A stretch of 64,000 bases of DNA from Serpula lacrymans var. lacrymans S7.9 (lineage: Eukaryota; Basidiomycota; Agaricomycetes; Boletales; Serpulaceae): assembly GCF_000218685.1 (NCBI RefSeq), contig NW_006763296.1, positions 920,715 through 984,714 of the forward strand, read 5' to 3'. A model generated the notes under the pieces. The model saw only the letters and a program-made list of their open reading frames with translations, did not search any database and had not been told where the DNA came from. Of this stretch, positions 35,816-47,785 are shown piece after piece. Position 1 is the stretch's first letter. Each line of letters begins with the position of its first letter. The position numbers were made by a program, and so were the translations under genes.

Positions 35816-36851
35816 TGTCATGCACCAAAGTTGATTGGTAGCATGGACAGGTGTCAAAAATGAAGCGAATATTCAAAAGACTCACCTTTGCGCCACACAG
35901 GCACAGTGCCACGTGGAATAGTAATTAATATTGCCTTTTTCAATCTTGTGGCTGATCAGCACCACCTCTATTAGGCAATTAAGTTGCACTCACCTTTGCT
36001 TTCCATTTGGTACTTTCGGCATTTCAGCATTTTGGCAAATTTTTGCGTTGCCACTGGCTACACATTGCATTGTGCCCTTGCTTTCATTGTTTCCCTTACT
36101 CCCTTTCCTTTTCCTAGCCCCACCATGGGTCTTTTCCTCTTCTTTTTATTCTCACCCGATGGTTGTTTCTGGATCCCATTTCTAATCCACCTCCTCGTCA
36201 CCTCCACCCTCCTCCTCCTCATCTTCTTTGCTCCCCCACCATACCTGGTGTCACCACTCTCCATCCGCTTCCGTTGCCAATCCATTGACTACCATGTGCC
36301 ACTGCTGATATCAGCAAAGCCCCAGCGGCCGGTCCAAATTGGGCAACAGGTCCATCTTTATGATGTCTATCTTCCATTGTATACTATCAAAACATTGGTC
36401 GCTCGTCTTGCCTGGTTGGAGCGTGGGTGGGTAGTTTTTGAGCTGGAGAAGGTTCATCCCCTTGTGTTGCCTATGTACACTGCTGTCCCATTTACTTGGG
36501 TACATTTATCCTTTGTTCATTGTCTTTGCTACAGCTACACTTACCACACGCTGCCTGGGACACATTTGTTCCAGATTGGAACTACTCCCCTCCCTCATTT
36601 GACCAGGTGGTCCAATACAGCCAGTCCATTGGTAAAGCCATGGAACCATCGGATTTGGACTAGGTGGTGGACCGGTGGCTCCAGTTTCTTTTTTTTCAGC
36701 AGAACATTCATTTACAGTGTGATTTATTTTGATTTTTGAATCATTTTTATGGACACATATTTTTTTAGAATGCCTGACTGACAATAAAGGAACTGTGTTG
36801 ATACTGATATTGTTTTGCCTTGCCCTTTTTTTACTGCATCTTCCCATGACA
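35816..36851 (+). repeat. Interspersed repeat R, copy 1, with conserved ORF
   Basis: About 1.04 kb here matches 47786-48036 plus 56233-57304 nearly throughout. The edges (TGTCATG..CATGACA) look like LTR ends, but the match to the other copy runs a few bases past them on both sides and no flanking duplication is seen. Inside is an open frame with hydrophobic helices (FLFFLFSPDGCFWIPFLIH, LLVTSTLLLLIFFAPPPYL) followed by a soluble part (LPLYTIKTLVARLAWLERGW, VVFELEKVHPLVLPMYTAVP). A 4-bp deletion near 36592 relative to copy 2 shifts the frame before the shared end. The protein is unrecognised. Confidence 0.7.
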
Positions 36852-37674
36852 TCTTTCTTTTCCTTGTTTTGACAATCTTATCCTGTACTACCTACGCAGG
36901 ATTCATCAGCATACATTCCTTCCTTCATGTTCTTTCTCATTCTTTTTGCACAGCTATACTGTGCATGCCCTACTTTTCTTTTACTATATAAACCCCTGTA
37001 TTTTATCTTGTAAAAAATAAAAAACTCCAATCCAGACTTCTTCTCTAATCTCAAGTCCACTTCTTACTGCTATTTGTGATCCAGTGTGGTCACAACACTT
37101 CCCAATGCTACCACTGTTAACTGCTGTCATCGTCACTCGTCACTTTTGAAAGTCATTGTCATCCCTTTCAATTAGAGTCCTTCTGAGCACTACAGTTTGT
37201 GCATCAGGAGCCTGCTATCACTAGAAACCTTGTTATCTCTTCATTCTCAAACCTACCTTGTGCTACAATTAGCAAGGTAGTGCTTGTCTATACTTGCCAC
37301 AAAGCCCCTGTCTTCTATAATTCAACTATCCCTCCTCCTCAAAACCCACACCCATACATCCCTGGGTTTTACTTTGAAGGATCATTATACGTACCACCCC
37401 ATGAACAACCAGACCACTCCACTGTTCTAGGAGGCAAAGCCCATACACAAGTTCCGTGGAATCTGGGAGGATTGTGTGTTAGTTCATTTTTGTGTGTGGT
37501 TTTCTAACAACAGTTCTCATCATCAACATTGCTCCCAATACCCAACTGCAGGGTGTCTGGGTTTCACCCTTTTTATTGAGTGAGCTACTACACATAGCTA
37601 CAAACTTGCAGCAGTGATATACCCAGATCAAGACAGTTCAGCTGCTATTCCACATCTATAACTGCATAACATGA
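36852..37674. repeat. Probable LTR remnant and unassigned DNA
   Basis: A TATA box (TATATAAACCCC, about 36985) and an A-rich poly(A)-like signal (AAAAAATAAAAAAC, about 37012) lie 15-30 bp apart, the layout of the transcribed part of a fungal LTR. No partner copy or clear TG..CA ends were found. The rest up to 37674 shows no gene. Confidence 0.35.
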
Positions 37675-40300
37675 TCATGTGAAGGTACTGACCATCCCAG
37701 GGTCATTGTCCGACTTCGTAAAGATTAACAAAGTGTCAATGTAAATGACAACACAGTTTTCCATATCCGCAAAGATCTTGTTCATCATGCTCTGGAAGGT
37801 TGCCGGTGAATTGGTCAACCCAAAGAACATAACAAGGGGCTCAAAGGATCCTCGGTGGCACGTGAATGCGGCCTTCCAAGCATCTTCTTCTTTGATCCAT
37901 GGATATGCATTTTTAACTGTGTATTCATTCACGTAACAATAGTCCATAATCATACGCTTCTTACCATCCTTTTTAGGAATGAAGAACACTGGGGATGTCA
38001 TAGGGCTTTTGGAAGGTCTGATGTAACCCTTCCTAAGCTGTTCATCTATGGATCTAGATACCTCATCTCTTTCTGTAGCAGAGAGGGGTGGTATCATGTG
38101 TCCTTTTCTTGGTTTGAAGGTGTTTTTCAAATCTCTAGTATGGTCTTAAGGCTTAGCCTCTGGGAAGTGCTCTGATTTATGTTTAAAAAAGACTTTCCAG
38201 AAGTCATGGTACTCGGGAGGTACCAGCCTCTTAATCTCTTCCTCGGGTTTTACCTCATCATTGTCATTGTCAATATTTTCTAAAGATCTGAGCTCATAAA
38301 CGTGACCAGCATTTATCTTCTCAAGGCGCTCAGTTTGACGGACGTGACTCGGCTTACCCAAGTTTTTACACTCCTGAGGGCAATATGACAATGTGACAAC
38401 CCCTGTCTGCCAGTCGACCTCAGGATTTTGTTTAAATAGCCAGGTCCAGCCTAAGATTAAATTAAACTTCCCTAGTTGGGTAGCTTTAGCGATGACTCGT
38501 TCTCTGTGTCCTTGGTGCTTGACAACAAAAGAACATTTGTGTGTGATACAGCCACCCGCATTAAGCGTACTGTCAGTGTTATAGACTGGAATAGATACAT
38601 CTATTTTTACAAGGGGGAGTCCAATTTGCTCCGCCCAGACCTGATCTGTGAAGATTCTGTTAGCGCCTAAATCAAGCAGTGCGCTGGTTGGGTGTACTAT
38701 GCCCCGGGCAAGGTTTTCCACACCAACATCCAAACAGATCTTCTTTTGGAATAAATATGTGCACATCAACACACACCTTGGGATTACTGTGGAAAGTGGC
38801 TCCGAAGAAGTAGAAGAATCAAATGAAACATGTTTTTCTACTTTAGTATTTTCTATATTTTTATTTTTATTTTACCAGAATTAAGCACCCTAGTGTTTGT
38901 TTCGCTGGGGCCACACTCCAAAGGAGATGCTGGTACAGCGGTGGTTTTATAAGTATTTTCAGTGTTAGCTCCTTCATCATCATGTCCCACTGAATCAGCG
39001 CTCAAAGCAGCTATATCGTCAGGAGGGTTCAAGACAACTCCACAGTCACAGCTTCGCATACAAGTACATACTTCAGATAACAAATTCAAAAATCTATTTA
39101 CAAATTGGGGAGCCACCCCCTTCTTTCCATTATTGCTTGTGCAACACCCCAGAGCAGGGGCCACCTTGTTGTGGTTTACTTCATTATTTTGGGGAGCAAA
39201 GGCACTCAAGTGACCTACGCTCCGAATTCTTTTCCCCGAGCCTTCATCTCAGCGACCTGCTGGTTGTAAAAGAAGGCTCAGATCTTGTTGTAAGAACGAC
39301 CGGCCAAAAAATTGAGCCAATCGTCCAGTTTTTCTGCTTCTAATTGGCGCGCCTGGCGTCCTTGGTTATTTTTTTGTTGGGCGGCCTGCACTCCATTTGG
39401 ACACTTTTGGGCTACGTGCCCCTCCTCCCCACAATTGTAGCAGTTGAATCCGCACCTCTGTCCGCCTTGGACTGCGCCAATATCCATTGCGGCTCCCTGC
39501 CTTGGTTGCAACCCGAATGGTTGGAACCCGCAAGAGTGACTTTTAGTTTGGTTTGTTGACCCAGGGCTCCTCTGGGAAAAGTTGTTTTTGGTGGTGGACC
39601 CGCCACCTTGATGCATTTTGTATAGTTCTATGGCCTGCCTATTTTTCGAACCTCTGCTGCTTCAGAGAGGTTCTTGCTCCTCATATCTTGTAGATAGAGC
39701 TGTTCTGCAATGTGGGGGTTCACATTGTGTTCTAGTAGCTCCACTGCATATTCATTACCTAAACCCCCTTGGATGGAGATGGCCAGGAACCAGGTTACAA
39801 ATTTATCTGTCCTCATGTTTCCTTGTTTAAAGGAACAGATTTGCTGACGCACCCAGTCACACTCAGCTTGCGGTTTAAAATATTTTTTAATCTCAGCTTT
39901 GAGATCATCCCAGACAGGCCACAATCCCGCGGTGTAGCACTCCTGCATTCTAACTTGGGTGTATTGACCCGCCACAGGTCCCTTTATTCAAGATAGCACC
40001 CCAGTGGCTACCTCAAAGTTGTCGGTAAATGTGTCCCAATTTGCTTTGATCCAAATTTGGAGCTTGATACACCATTCGGCAAATTGCACCCTGTCTCCTT
40101 CGAAGGCACCGGGGTCAGCAACGACTTTGACCTTGTTGTTAAACTTCTTCTCAACCGAGGGGGTTGCTGCAGGGGGGTTTTCCTGGAGCTCGGCAAGTTG
40201 CGAGGTTAACGCCGCAATCTGTGTATGCATGCCATGCAACAGAGTGTTGACATCAGGTTGGTTTTGCGACAACATGTTGACTTGTTCTCTTGGTGGTAAA
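37675..40300 (-). mobile_element. Ty3/Gypsy retrotransposon remnant (gag, protease, partial RT)
   Basis: On the minus strand, gag starts near 40275 (MLSQNQPDVNTLLHGMHTQI) and continues through 39975-39628 and 39616-39278, ending in a zinc knuckle (CYNCGEEGHVAQKC). A retropepsin-like block follows at 38772-38146 (TSALLDLGANRIF; the catalytic DSG is DLG). The RT block at 38130-37675 reads PVFFIPKKDGKKRMIMDY, FGLTNSPATFQSMM and VIYIDTLLIF. The catalytic YIDD is YIDT, and about 30 residues between NAYP and IKEEDAWKAAF are deleted. RNase H, integrase and LTR pair are missing. It cannot be autonomous. Confidence 0.85.
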
Positions 40301-40781
40301 GTAAAAAAAATGTAACTGGGGGTCCCTGCTTGCTATCTGCGAATCTACCTCTTCCCAGCTGAGTATCGGATCTCAATCTCCGACTACCCACACTATAGTA
40401 TTTGAAATTGTATATAAAAAGTAATCATAATAAACCCTGGTCCAAACGGTTGTCAGGGGGTGGCCCACTTGTTAAGCTGTCAGCCCTTCTCCAGACTGGC
40501 GGAGGCAAGTGCCCGGCCTGGTCAGAGGAAAGAGAGATCGAAGATTTGTATGTAAATTCTAATCAACAGTGGTTCCACACCAACTGCTGAGCTAAGGTAC
40601 TCCCCTTAACGCTGGGGGCCGCGTATCAAAGTTATTGTCTCTTCTCCCAGAGCACTACAAGGCTGTTGCTAGGAGCGCACCTATCTGCTATTTGGGATAT
40701 TCCCAAACAATAACAATATCTCCTTAACCCTGGAGTCCGGGTTTGCACAATGTGCAAGAGAGTAGAAAGAGCGAGTCCTAA
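40301..40781. other. Unassigned, possibly Gypsy leader
   Basis: This lies just upstream of the minus-strand Gypsy gag. It contains no open frame of note. It may be the element's untranslated leader, but no primer-binding site or LTR end could be identified. Confidence 0.35.
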
Positions 40782-41194
40782 TATAACAACCAAGAGTTAG
40801 TTACTCTTGCGCACACTAAAACACACTATAAAGGTAATGATGAGGGAGTGGTTACCCTTTAGGCTTCAACAAGTTAGTTGTGAGGATACAACAGGAGGAC
40901 TCGCTGAGGAGTCTCCTGGATATATTGGGGTATATATACTAATACAAAGTGTTTGTACTTATGTACTGTACAGTTGATAAAAGCAGTGGCTGATGATGTC
41001 AGAGGGTGCAGCCTGTGTGACCAGCTCCACCACGTGAGAGAGTTGTAGCTAAAATAAGAAAAAGGCAGTGCAGCACGAGAAAGAGGAGTTTGAACCAAAA
41101 GGGAAAGTGCTGCATGGCACAGTGTGTGAAAACTACAGTAAAAGGTTAAAGAGGAGAATGAAAATTAAAGGTCCGAAAATGTGTTATTGTAACA
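40782..41194 (-). repeat. LTR of family L, minus orientation
   Basis: The 413 bp match, in reverse, the solo LTRs at 52926-53343 and 55649-56104: it ends with the complement of TGTTA..ATAACAC and begins TATAACAACC, where other copies have TGTAACAACC. The flanking 5-mers (CCTAA and GCATC) differ, so either the target duplication decayed or this copy was left by recombination. Confidence 0.75.
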
Positions 41195-42041
41195 GCATCT
41201 CTGACTGGAAGAAGCAGCCTTGGAAGCAGCCTTGCTGAAGTCAGTGATCCATTCAATCACTGACACCCCAGGACCTGATGGATCCCGGCAAGATAGAGCC
41301 ATTATGGCAGTAGACGCAGTTGCGTCCACAAGTAACACCACAATTGTGAACAGAGATACCAAACATGGTATGTCTAGATTGTTCAGCAAGCTCCAACTTA
41401 AAATAAATGTCACGAGGCTCATGATAGCTCTTTCCCTCAAACCACTACCACTACAATGTCTCATGAGACATTTTTAAACCAAAGTTACAAAGCCATGCCA
41501 CAAGCTAAGCAAAGATGAGCACCAGCTCTAAAAATGCCCCCAAAACCTTGCCATCTCACCCTAGTGGTGGTGAGGATGAAATCACCAGACAGCACTCGTG
41601 CTCACCCTCCCCAACATGTTTGCACCATAGACACCATTGTGATGATTGTCATAGACACTTGAGCAACTCATTCCAGATCAGGAGACTGGAGGACATGACA
41701 ACACCGTTGTGAGTGTTCTCCAGACTTGGTCTGGCAATTTGACCCAATGACCAAGGCTGTCATTCATGGCTCAGGGTGCCCTTGCTGTGCAGAGTACCTG
41801 ACGCACATGGTGATGGCCCATGTACAAGACAAGCCATTCTACAAAGAGGCAGTTGATGACCGTAGTGTGTTCTGGCAAGATGCCCCCTATATCCTGCACT
41901 TGCAGGACCAAAACAACACCCTGCAACACGACATCAAGCAGGCACCCACCATCAAACGAGAAGACTCCACCTCTGCCCCCGCCCTTTGTAATGCTTCATT
42001 TGCCTCATGAAGTTTCTGTGTCATCTCAAGTGCGTCCTTTC
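41195..42041. other. Unassigned repeat-region DNA
   Basis: Short plus-strand coding-like runs (for example MVWQFDPMTKAVIHGSGCPC at 41726) carry stops and are not recognised. On the minus strand a helical stretch (KLHEANEALQRAGAEVES) near 41990 could belong to a further exon of the next feature. Confidence 0.35.
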
Positions 42042-42900
42042 TTATGCCTGAATGGGACCTGCAATGATATTAGAGAACCGGCTTATCAGGTCATTGACAT
42101 CATCAAAAGCATTGCAACGTAAGCGGGGAGATGTGTAGTGAATGAACTGAGCTTGGGCAGTAGGGTGCTGCCCAGCCAGAACCAACCAACTGTTGGTCTT
42201 GACAGACATGTGCTCGGCCTGCAAAATGTCAAGATATTGAAGTCAAACTACAAGGCCTTTTTTACTTACCCGTCCTACAATGTCCGCCATGCATCTCAAG
42301 AAGCGAGAAGCTGCATCCTTAGAAGATGGCAATGGAGGATGCAGGTGAGCTTGATGCAATATATCTATCAAACCATTGACTGAGTAAAACATTTTGCGAA
42401 CAAGCTTAGGAGACCTACGCCAGTCCTGTATGCCTTGTTGAGCACCCTCAACGAACCCAAATACGGAGTTTTTGTTGCTCACTCGAGCGCGACTAGATTG
42501 ACTTGTAAGAGCTATATCATCAGTACTCTCTACTTTTACTGTTGCAAGAGATGGAAAGGTACGGGGTGTTTCAAAACTGTTCATATCACTGGGGGATGGC
42601 AGATTGGTTGCTGGACTGGCACTGTCAAGTGTCTGGAGTTTGAGACTTGGGTCTATCACTGGCGCCTGTTTGAAAAAGGTATGTCAGTATTGTTGTCATT
42701 AACAGTATATGGACTTACCGGCCTGGTTGCTGTTTCATAGCTTGGGATTGTGTTTGGCTGGGGGCCGGCTTGGCTTGGCTGGGTAGATTGATAGCCTTCA
42801 TGGGTAGTGGGTAAGAAAGTGGTGGTGTTTGCAGTAGGTGGGCTGACTTCATCCAGCTGGATTGCTGGAAGGTCACTGTTGGTCAGAAACTTGATGAGTC
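42042..42900 (-). CDS. Unrecognised spliced gene within the transposon island
   Basis: Three exon-like segments join in phase: about 42890-42719, 42665-42270 and 42218-42042, with introns of 53 and 51 bp bounded by GTAAGT..CAG. The protein has a Pro/Thr/Ser-rich first part (SPPTANTTTFLPTTHEGYQS). A helical middle follows (DWRRSPKLVRKMFYSVNGLI, SRFLRCMADIVGR), then AEHMSVKTNSWLVLAGQHPT and an end near SRFSNIIAGPIQA. No start codon was fixed upstream. It may be an accessory gene carried by the neighbouring KDZ element or a lineage-specific gene. Confidence 0.4.
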
Positions 42901-43690
42901 AACAAAGGTGAGCAGCTGAAAAAATTATGATGGACAATGATGGCTCACATCTTTGATATGTGTACGTACGGCTCACATCTTTGATATGTGTACGTCCAGC
43001 TTTGGTGTGTATATAAAGTGATCGTAGGAGATAACCAGAACACTTTTGGCATAGTGGTGGACTATGTTTGGAAGCTGGCATGTTGGAAATCAGAGAGCAG
43101 CCAGAGCAGGACAAGTATGTCTAGGCAAATTATTTCGGCCGTATATGACTTATGCTGATGGCCTTAAAGAACACACAGCCTTTGTAAGCACTTATTGCAT
43201 TTATTGCATTTGTGATGGCAATGCTAATTGTGATCTTGTCAGAATTCTCCAAATTTTTACCAACTTGGACTAGTCTCTATGTGTAGTCTGCAACTGCCTC
43301 TGCCAGCAGCAAGTCAGATGCCACAAGCAATCAAAAATTGGTCCAAGGCTGCACACGCCAGCAGCAACAGTTTACTCAAAGCACCTTATCCCTCTCCAGA
43401 TCAATCTCTTCAGGGATATTTCATCAATTATCCAGACTCACCAACTCCAACAACCTCTAACAAAACCTTTTTGAAAAGGCCACCATCCACGCCAACAGCA
43501 TCTTGTTCTCAGTGTTTTTCTGCCACACAGAAAAACTTCTCATATTTGAACCCAACCCCAGAGAAACAGCAAGGATATGGTCAAATTCACAACTCAACAA
43601 GTGGTGCAAAGAAGCATCAGATTGAGTCTGATAATAACGAAGTAGAAAATTGTTTGCAAGATAACCTAGCTACTTTCCTGAGGTAACATT
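42901..43690. other. Unassigned, possible KDZ 5' part
   Basis: An open plus frame at 43279-43686 (MPQAIKNWSKAAHASSNSLL, Ser/Pro/Thr-rich) stands just upstream of the KDZ remnant and could be its N-terminal, low-complexity part. Two near-identical 28-bp units (GGCTCACATCTTTGATATGT and the bases after it) are repeated in tandem at about 42940-42990. Nothing else was recognised. Confidence 0.35.
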
Positions 43691-43699
43691 TCAAACACT

Positions 43700-46310
43700 A
43701 ATGTCTTAGCAGAAAAACACTAAGACGTCTTCACAGATCTTGTGCTTTCAAACTGTATCCCAATTTACCAGATATCAAAGACTATATTTGTTGTACAGGG
43801 CTGGGATCCAAAAAATCAGACTAGTACGGTGAGTAACATATCTTGCTTTTATTATAGACTGATCATGATGATTTGTGTTGTGTTAGAATAATTGGTATCA
43901 TCTTCAGCGCAAACAAATTGGTCCGGACTTAGTGGTTGTTTGTTTCTGCCCTAAAGGCAGCCAGTGTGTTCATGTGAGATTCATCAAGGATCATGGTGGA
44001 GAGTGCTTTGTGGCAGACAACAACAGCTTTCACTGCTCTGATGAGTCATCCACTTATTAACCAACCTACCATTTCATTGATGTTGGATCCCACCAAGATG
44101 ATGAGGCTGTTATATTGTTTTCTTGCCAGCTAGTTGACAATGACAACTATTCAAGTTTGTTCTCGGTGTTATTGTCTCCTACACAGGCCCCGACTATGGC
44201 GATGGGAACTGGACCTGCTTAAAAGACCATTATCAAGCATGTAGCCATATGACAAAAGCACATCACCACCTGTGCAAGCTTGTTACTGTTGACCCTGATA
44301 CCAACAGAACTGATGGCCTGGAGCAAAGTCACGTCAATACAATAACAAGTATGTGATGTCTTGTGGGGCTTGTGCCCATCTCATATGATTTTTTGAAGTG
44401 GCCTATGTTCATTCGGCCAAGCCTCAAATTGTGCCATCAGTATCTCATCTGCCAATACATCTGCCTGTTTGGGCAATGTTCACAAGTGATGTACAACACT
44501 ATTTGCAGCCGTCTCCTCTCCAAAAGAGGCTCCTCTTGCTTAAGTTAACAAATACAGGGCTTTTGTTTGTGGTAATGGTCGGTATTTGCCACTATCTGCT
44601 AGGGAAAAACGCCTTTGCATAGTGTACACTATCACAGATGGATATACAACAACTATAGATACTCAACCATGCCCCTCACGTTACCCATCCAGTCAACAAT
44701 TTATTGGTCCTGATCTGTGTGAAGTTGGTTTATTCAATCTCAACAACCGCTTGGTATTCACCCATGATCTTTTGGATGAGTATACCAGTGCATTCACATC
44801 ATTTGAAACACCTTTTGTTGCATTTGTTCTTGTTCTTGCACGGTGTTATCAAAGTTACAAGTCAGAAGTTAGCTTTGTCTCAGAAAATACTTTGCATGGT
44901 TCTCTTATGTGCGCCTGCAAGATTTTGACGGCGACATAAAATGCCCTGAATGTAGTTCTGTCCCTGAAGAAACCATCTGGGATGGAGTTACACTTGCATT
45001 TAACTAACAACACCTCCTTCCCTTGCTATGCCACCACCTCTCACAAAAATTCTATCCAGCGAGATCTTGTCCGTTACAAATACAACCAACAAGCACTATC
45101 AGATAGAAAGCTACGAAGGGATATTCGAAAAATTATGTCACATTTAACAGTGATGAATGTCCGGATAATACAGCTAGTGATGTTCTCAGCTGTCTAGAGA
45201 ACATATCTCACATCGAGTTGCATCTGAAAGAAATCAATCCAGGTGTTCAACTTTTATTCTCAATGTGTTATGGTGCTACACAGATTTGAAGCACACCGCC
45301 AACTGCTTACCAACAATTCTTCACTCAGGTGAGGAAATACATCTCCCGCTTATAATTGCTCACTTGATATCTACAGCTTGTGGCCGGAGAATCAATTTTA
45401 CAAATGGTAAATAGGTCAGGACTGGTGGAACTTTACAAGTTCTTGCAGTGCTTGACCGCTGATGCCACTTTGTCTTTGGTGGGAATACCCTGTATATACA
45501 ACATCCTACAGTATCACTATCAGCATGAAGAATGTTATCCACCTACATTGTTGGCAGTGTGTCTCTGGTTATATGAACGAGCATATACTGTGCTCAATGC
45601 ACTGCTGGTCTATCATTCTCCACCACTTTATTATGAGAGTATTAGCAAAGCGCTAAATACAGATTGGAAAAAGGTTTGTAGTTGCCCTGTTGATGTAAAT
45701 GCAATGCTCAGTTATTGTTTCAGACTGGTTGTGACTATAGTATGCCCCAAATTTGACATTGCCTGTACTATCCTAACCTGAAACATGACCTTCAAAGTGA
45801 ACCTGGTGGTTGCTGAGGCGACAAATGCTCAAAATACTATTTTCAGTATGGTGAGCAACAACTAACGGGTGGAATCATGTGTGCTTGGTGCACACACAGC
45901 ATTTGTTATGGATTTAATTGCATCCCCCAAGGAGAAGGTCGGAATGATGTCTTTTCAGCAATTCTCACTCACTGGCCAAAGTCTCCGAGAGGGGTGGTCT
46001 ACAACTTTGCTTGCGCTTTGGGCCCATATTCCTTAACTTGAGAACCAGATGTCTTTGCAGACACATTATTTGTTGTAGACGCCTTCCATGCCAAAGGGCA
46101 CACAAAATGTTTTCTTTCATCTTTTCTTACAAATTATGCTCAAGCAGATATTGACTCTAGTGCTGCAGAGTGTGGAAACAGTACAATAAAGCGGATTCAA
46201 AAATCAGTTAGCTACATGTCTCAGGATTGGGCAATTTTGTATGCCAAGGTTTTCTTGTTGATCTGGAATCGACTCAAAATTGGGTTTAAATACTTAAATA
46301 CCAATATTGT
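43700..46310 (+). mobile_element. Decayed KDZ transposase with CxC-type cysteine cluster
   Basis: The plus strand, read across several frames, gives blocks typical of basidiomycete KDZ (Kyakuja-Dileera-Zisupton) transposases. In order: VVCFCPKGSQCVHVRFIKDH; QQFIGPDLCEVGLFNLNNRL; LLDEYTSAFTSFETPFVAFV; KCPECSSVPEETIWDGVTLA; LTGGIMCAWCTHSICYGFHC; GRNDVFSAILTHWPKSPRG; VVYDFACALGPYSL; SSAAECGNSTIKRIQKSVSYM; and a final LYAKVFLLIWNRLK. Stops and frameshifts separate them. KDZ elements are DDE transposons with 8-bp target duplications; ends were not found here. Confidence 0.78.
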
Positions 46311-46330
46311 AGCTTCAGTTGTAATCAAAA

Positions 46331-46580
46331 TGGTGGGATGGTTGCCCTAGATCATCACTGTACATATGATCTGAACGTACCATACTGGCAAATGGTAGGA
46401 TGGTTGCCCCAGAGCATCACTGTGCATATGATCTGAACATATCATACTGGCAAAAGGTGGGATGGTCATCCCAGATCATCACTGTGCATATGGCCTCAAT
46501 GTACCATACTGGCAAAAGGTGGGATGTTCATCATAGATCATCATCACTCATATGATGTGGTGATACCATACCAGTAAATT
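46331..46580. repeat. 62-bp tandem repeat, about four units
   Basis: Units begin at about 46332, 46394, 46456 and 46518, each exactly 62 bp apart, with a core such as AGATCATCACTGTGCATATG and GTACCATACTGGCA. Similarity fades after 46580 into scattered CATATGGT and CCATATC words until about 46860. It follows directly after the KDZ remnant. Confidence 0.8.
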
Positions 46581-47172
46581 GTGGGATAGTTTTTAGAGAC
46601 CATAACTATTTCTATGGTGCCGAGCAATCATACCATGTGCTACCCAGATGGTCATACCATATCATCTGCACTCATATGGTTTCACAATACTGAATTATTC
46701 AATCATAGAACACTTTTTTCAGGCCTTATCAATACATATGGTGTTGAGAGACCATAGTCACTTATTTGTGGTATGTTTACACCAGCACATATTGACTGAT
46801 ACAGCATGGCAGAACCATATATGCTCACATAATGATGGTTTGGCCAGGTCATATCGTCCAGGATACTCCTAACATACTGTATTGACTGACGTGATATATG
46901 CGGTTAATTCTTCACACTCTCTTATGTCAGCACATACAGCTGGCTGTACAATGTATTTGGCTGACAGACTGTATGTGCTTATTGTAACGGGCCATATCTG
47001 TCTATACAGCTGGTCATCTGTTGCCTGACCCCCATTTTCCGTCAAGTTAGGGACCAAGATCTGTGGAAGGGCCTAGCACACAAGCTAAGCCAATTCCCCA
47101 TCTTGTCCTCCATTACTCCATCACCCTATCCCCTTACTCCACAGCTCCACTAATCCAAAGAGGCCACGGTTC
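46581..47172. other. Degenerate repeat DNA, no gene seen
   Basis: The stretch keeps CATATGGT-like words of the tandem repeat in its first half. No coding signal was found. A start-like ATG at 47063 opens a short frame with no match. Confidence 0.4.
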
Positions 47173-47440
47173 TCACAATGTCTCAGGGAGGATGATCACA
47201 TCAAAGACAAATATGACAAGAATGTTTTCCTCAAGGCCATGTTCTTCTCTGAAAAATAGGAAGTAAATCACATAAATGAGGATGATAAAGTGTGTATGAA
47301 GGCATTTGTTTGGGCTGGTTCTAACTTTGGGTTCTGTTTCCAGGTCTGCAATGATCTGCAACTTTCAATATGAAGGATCTTTTTCAATTAACACATTTCC
47401 TGCGTGAGTTCTACTCTATGTTGGAAAATGTTGGAAAAGG
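47173..47440 (+). pseudogene. Fragment of the header-kinase gene, intron retained
   Basis: This stretch parallels 32965-33230. The exon corresponding to RIKNEYDNNVFLMAVFFSEK is readable but mutated and interrupted by TAG after FFSEK. The following intron (here about 47290-47343, ending GTTCTGTTTCCAG) and the next exon start (TTTTCAATTAACACATTTCC) are also kept. Because the intron is present, the copy arose at DNA level, not from mRNA. Only about 270 bp remain. Confidence 0.75.
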
Positions 47441-47785
47441 AGCAGCCCCATCTGCATAAAAATGTCAGCCTCAAGCGGCCTTAAGCCACCTGGAAGCTGT
47501 ACGTATAAGGGGGTAGCACGTAACCAAGAAGATTGTATTTTAACATGAAATAATACCAATTTGAGCTTAGTCCAAGATTATCAAGGCCAACAATAATGTT
47601 TCTGAGCATATCTTTTGACTAGATTACTAGATTACAATTATCACCATAGATAAGATGAGACAATAAAGACACAAAGATATGAAAAGCGTTCAAAAAAGAA
47701 ATCTACAAAAACCTACAAAAAAAAGTGTAATCTATGGATCAGCATTGCCATCATCACAAGCTTCTTGACGATGCACTTCTAACGC
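47441..47785. other. Unassigned AT-rich DNA
   Basis: No open frame, repeat match or motif was recognised between the pseudogene fragment and repeat R copy 2. Confidence 0.4.

Noticed and set aside
37199..37507. Open frame at 37199 as a gene
   Set aside because: It is Pro/His-rich with no motif, lies in repeat DNA and has no matching exon nearby.
40782..41194. LTR at 40782 as the 5' LTR of the Gypsy remnant
   Set aside because: Orientation would fit, but nearly 500 bp without a primer site lie between it and gag. The same LTR family occurs as solo insertions inside Copia, and no partner LTR follows the RT end.
45380..45781. 133-residue open frame inside the KDZ region as a separate gene
   Set aside because: It lies between two KDZ blocks on the same strand and is better read as a decayed internal part of that element.
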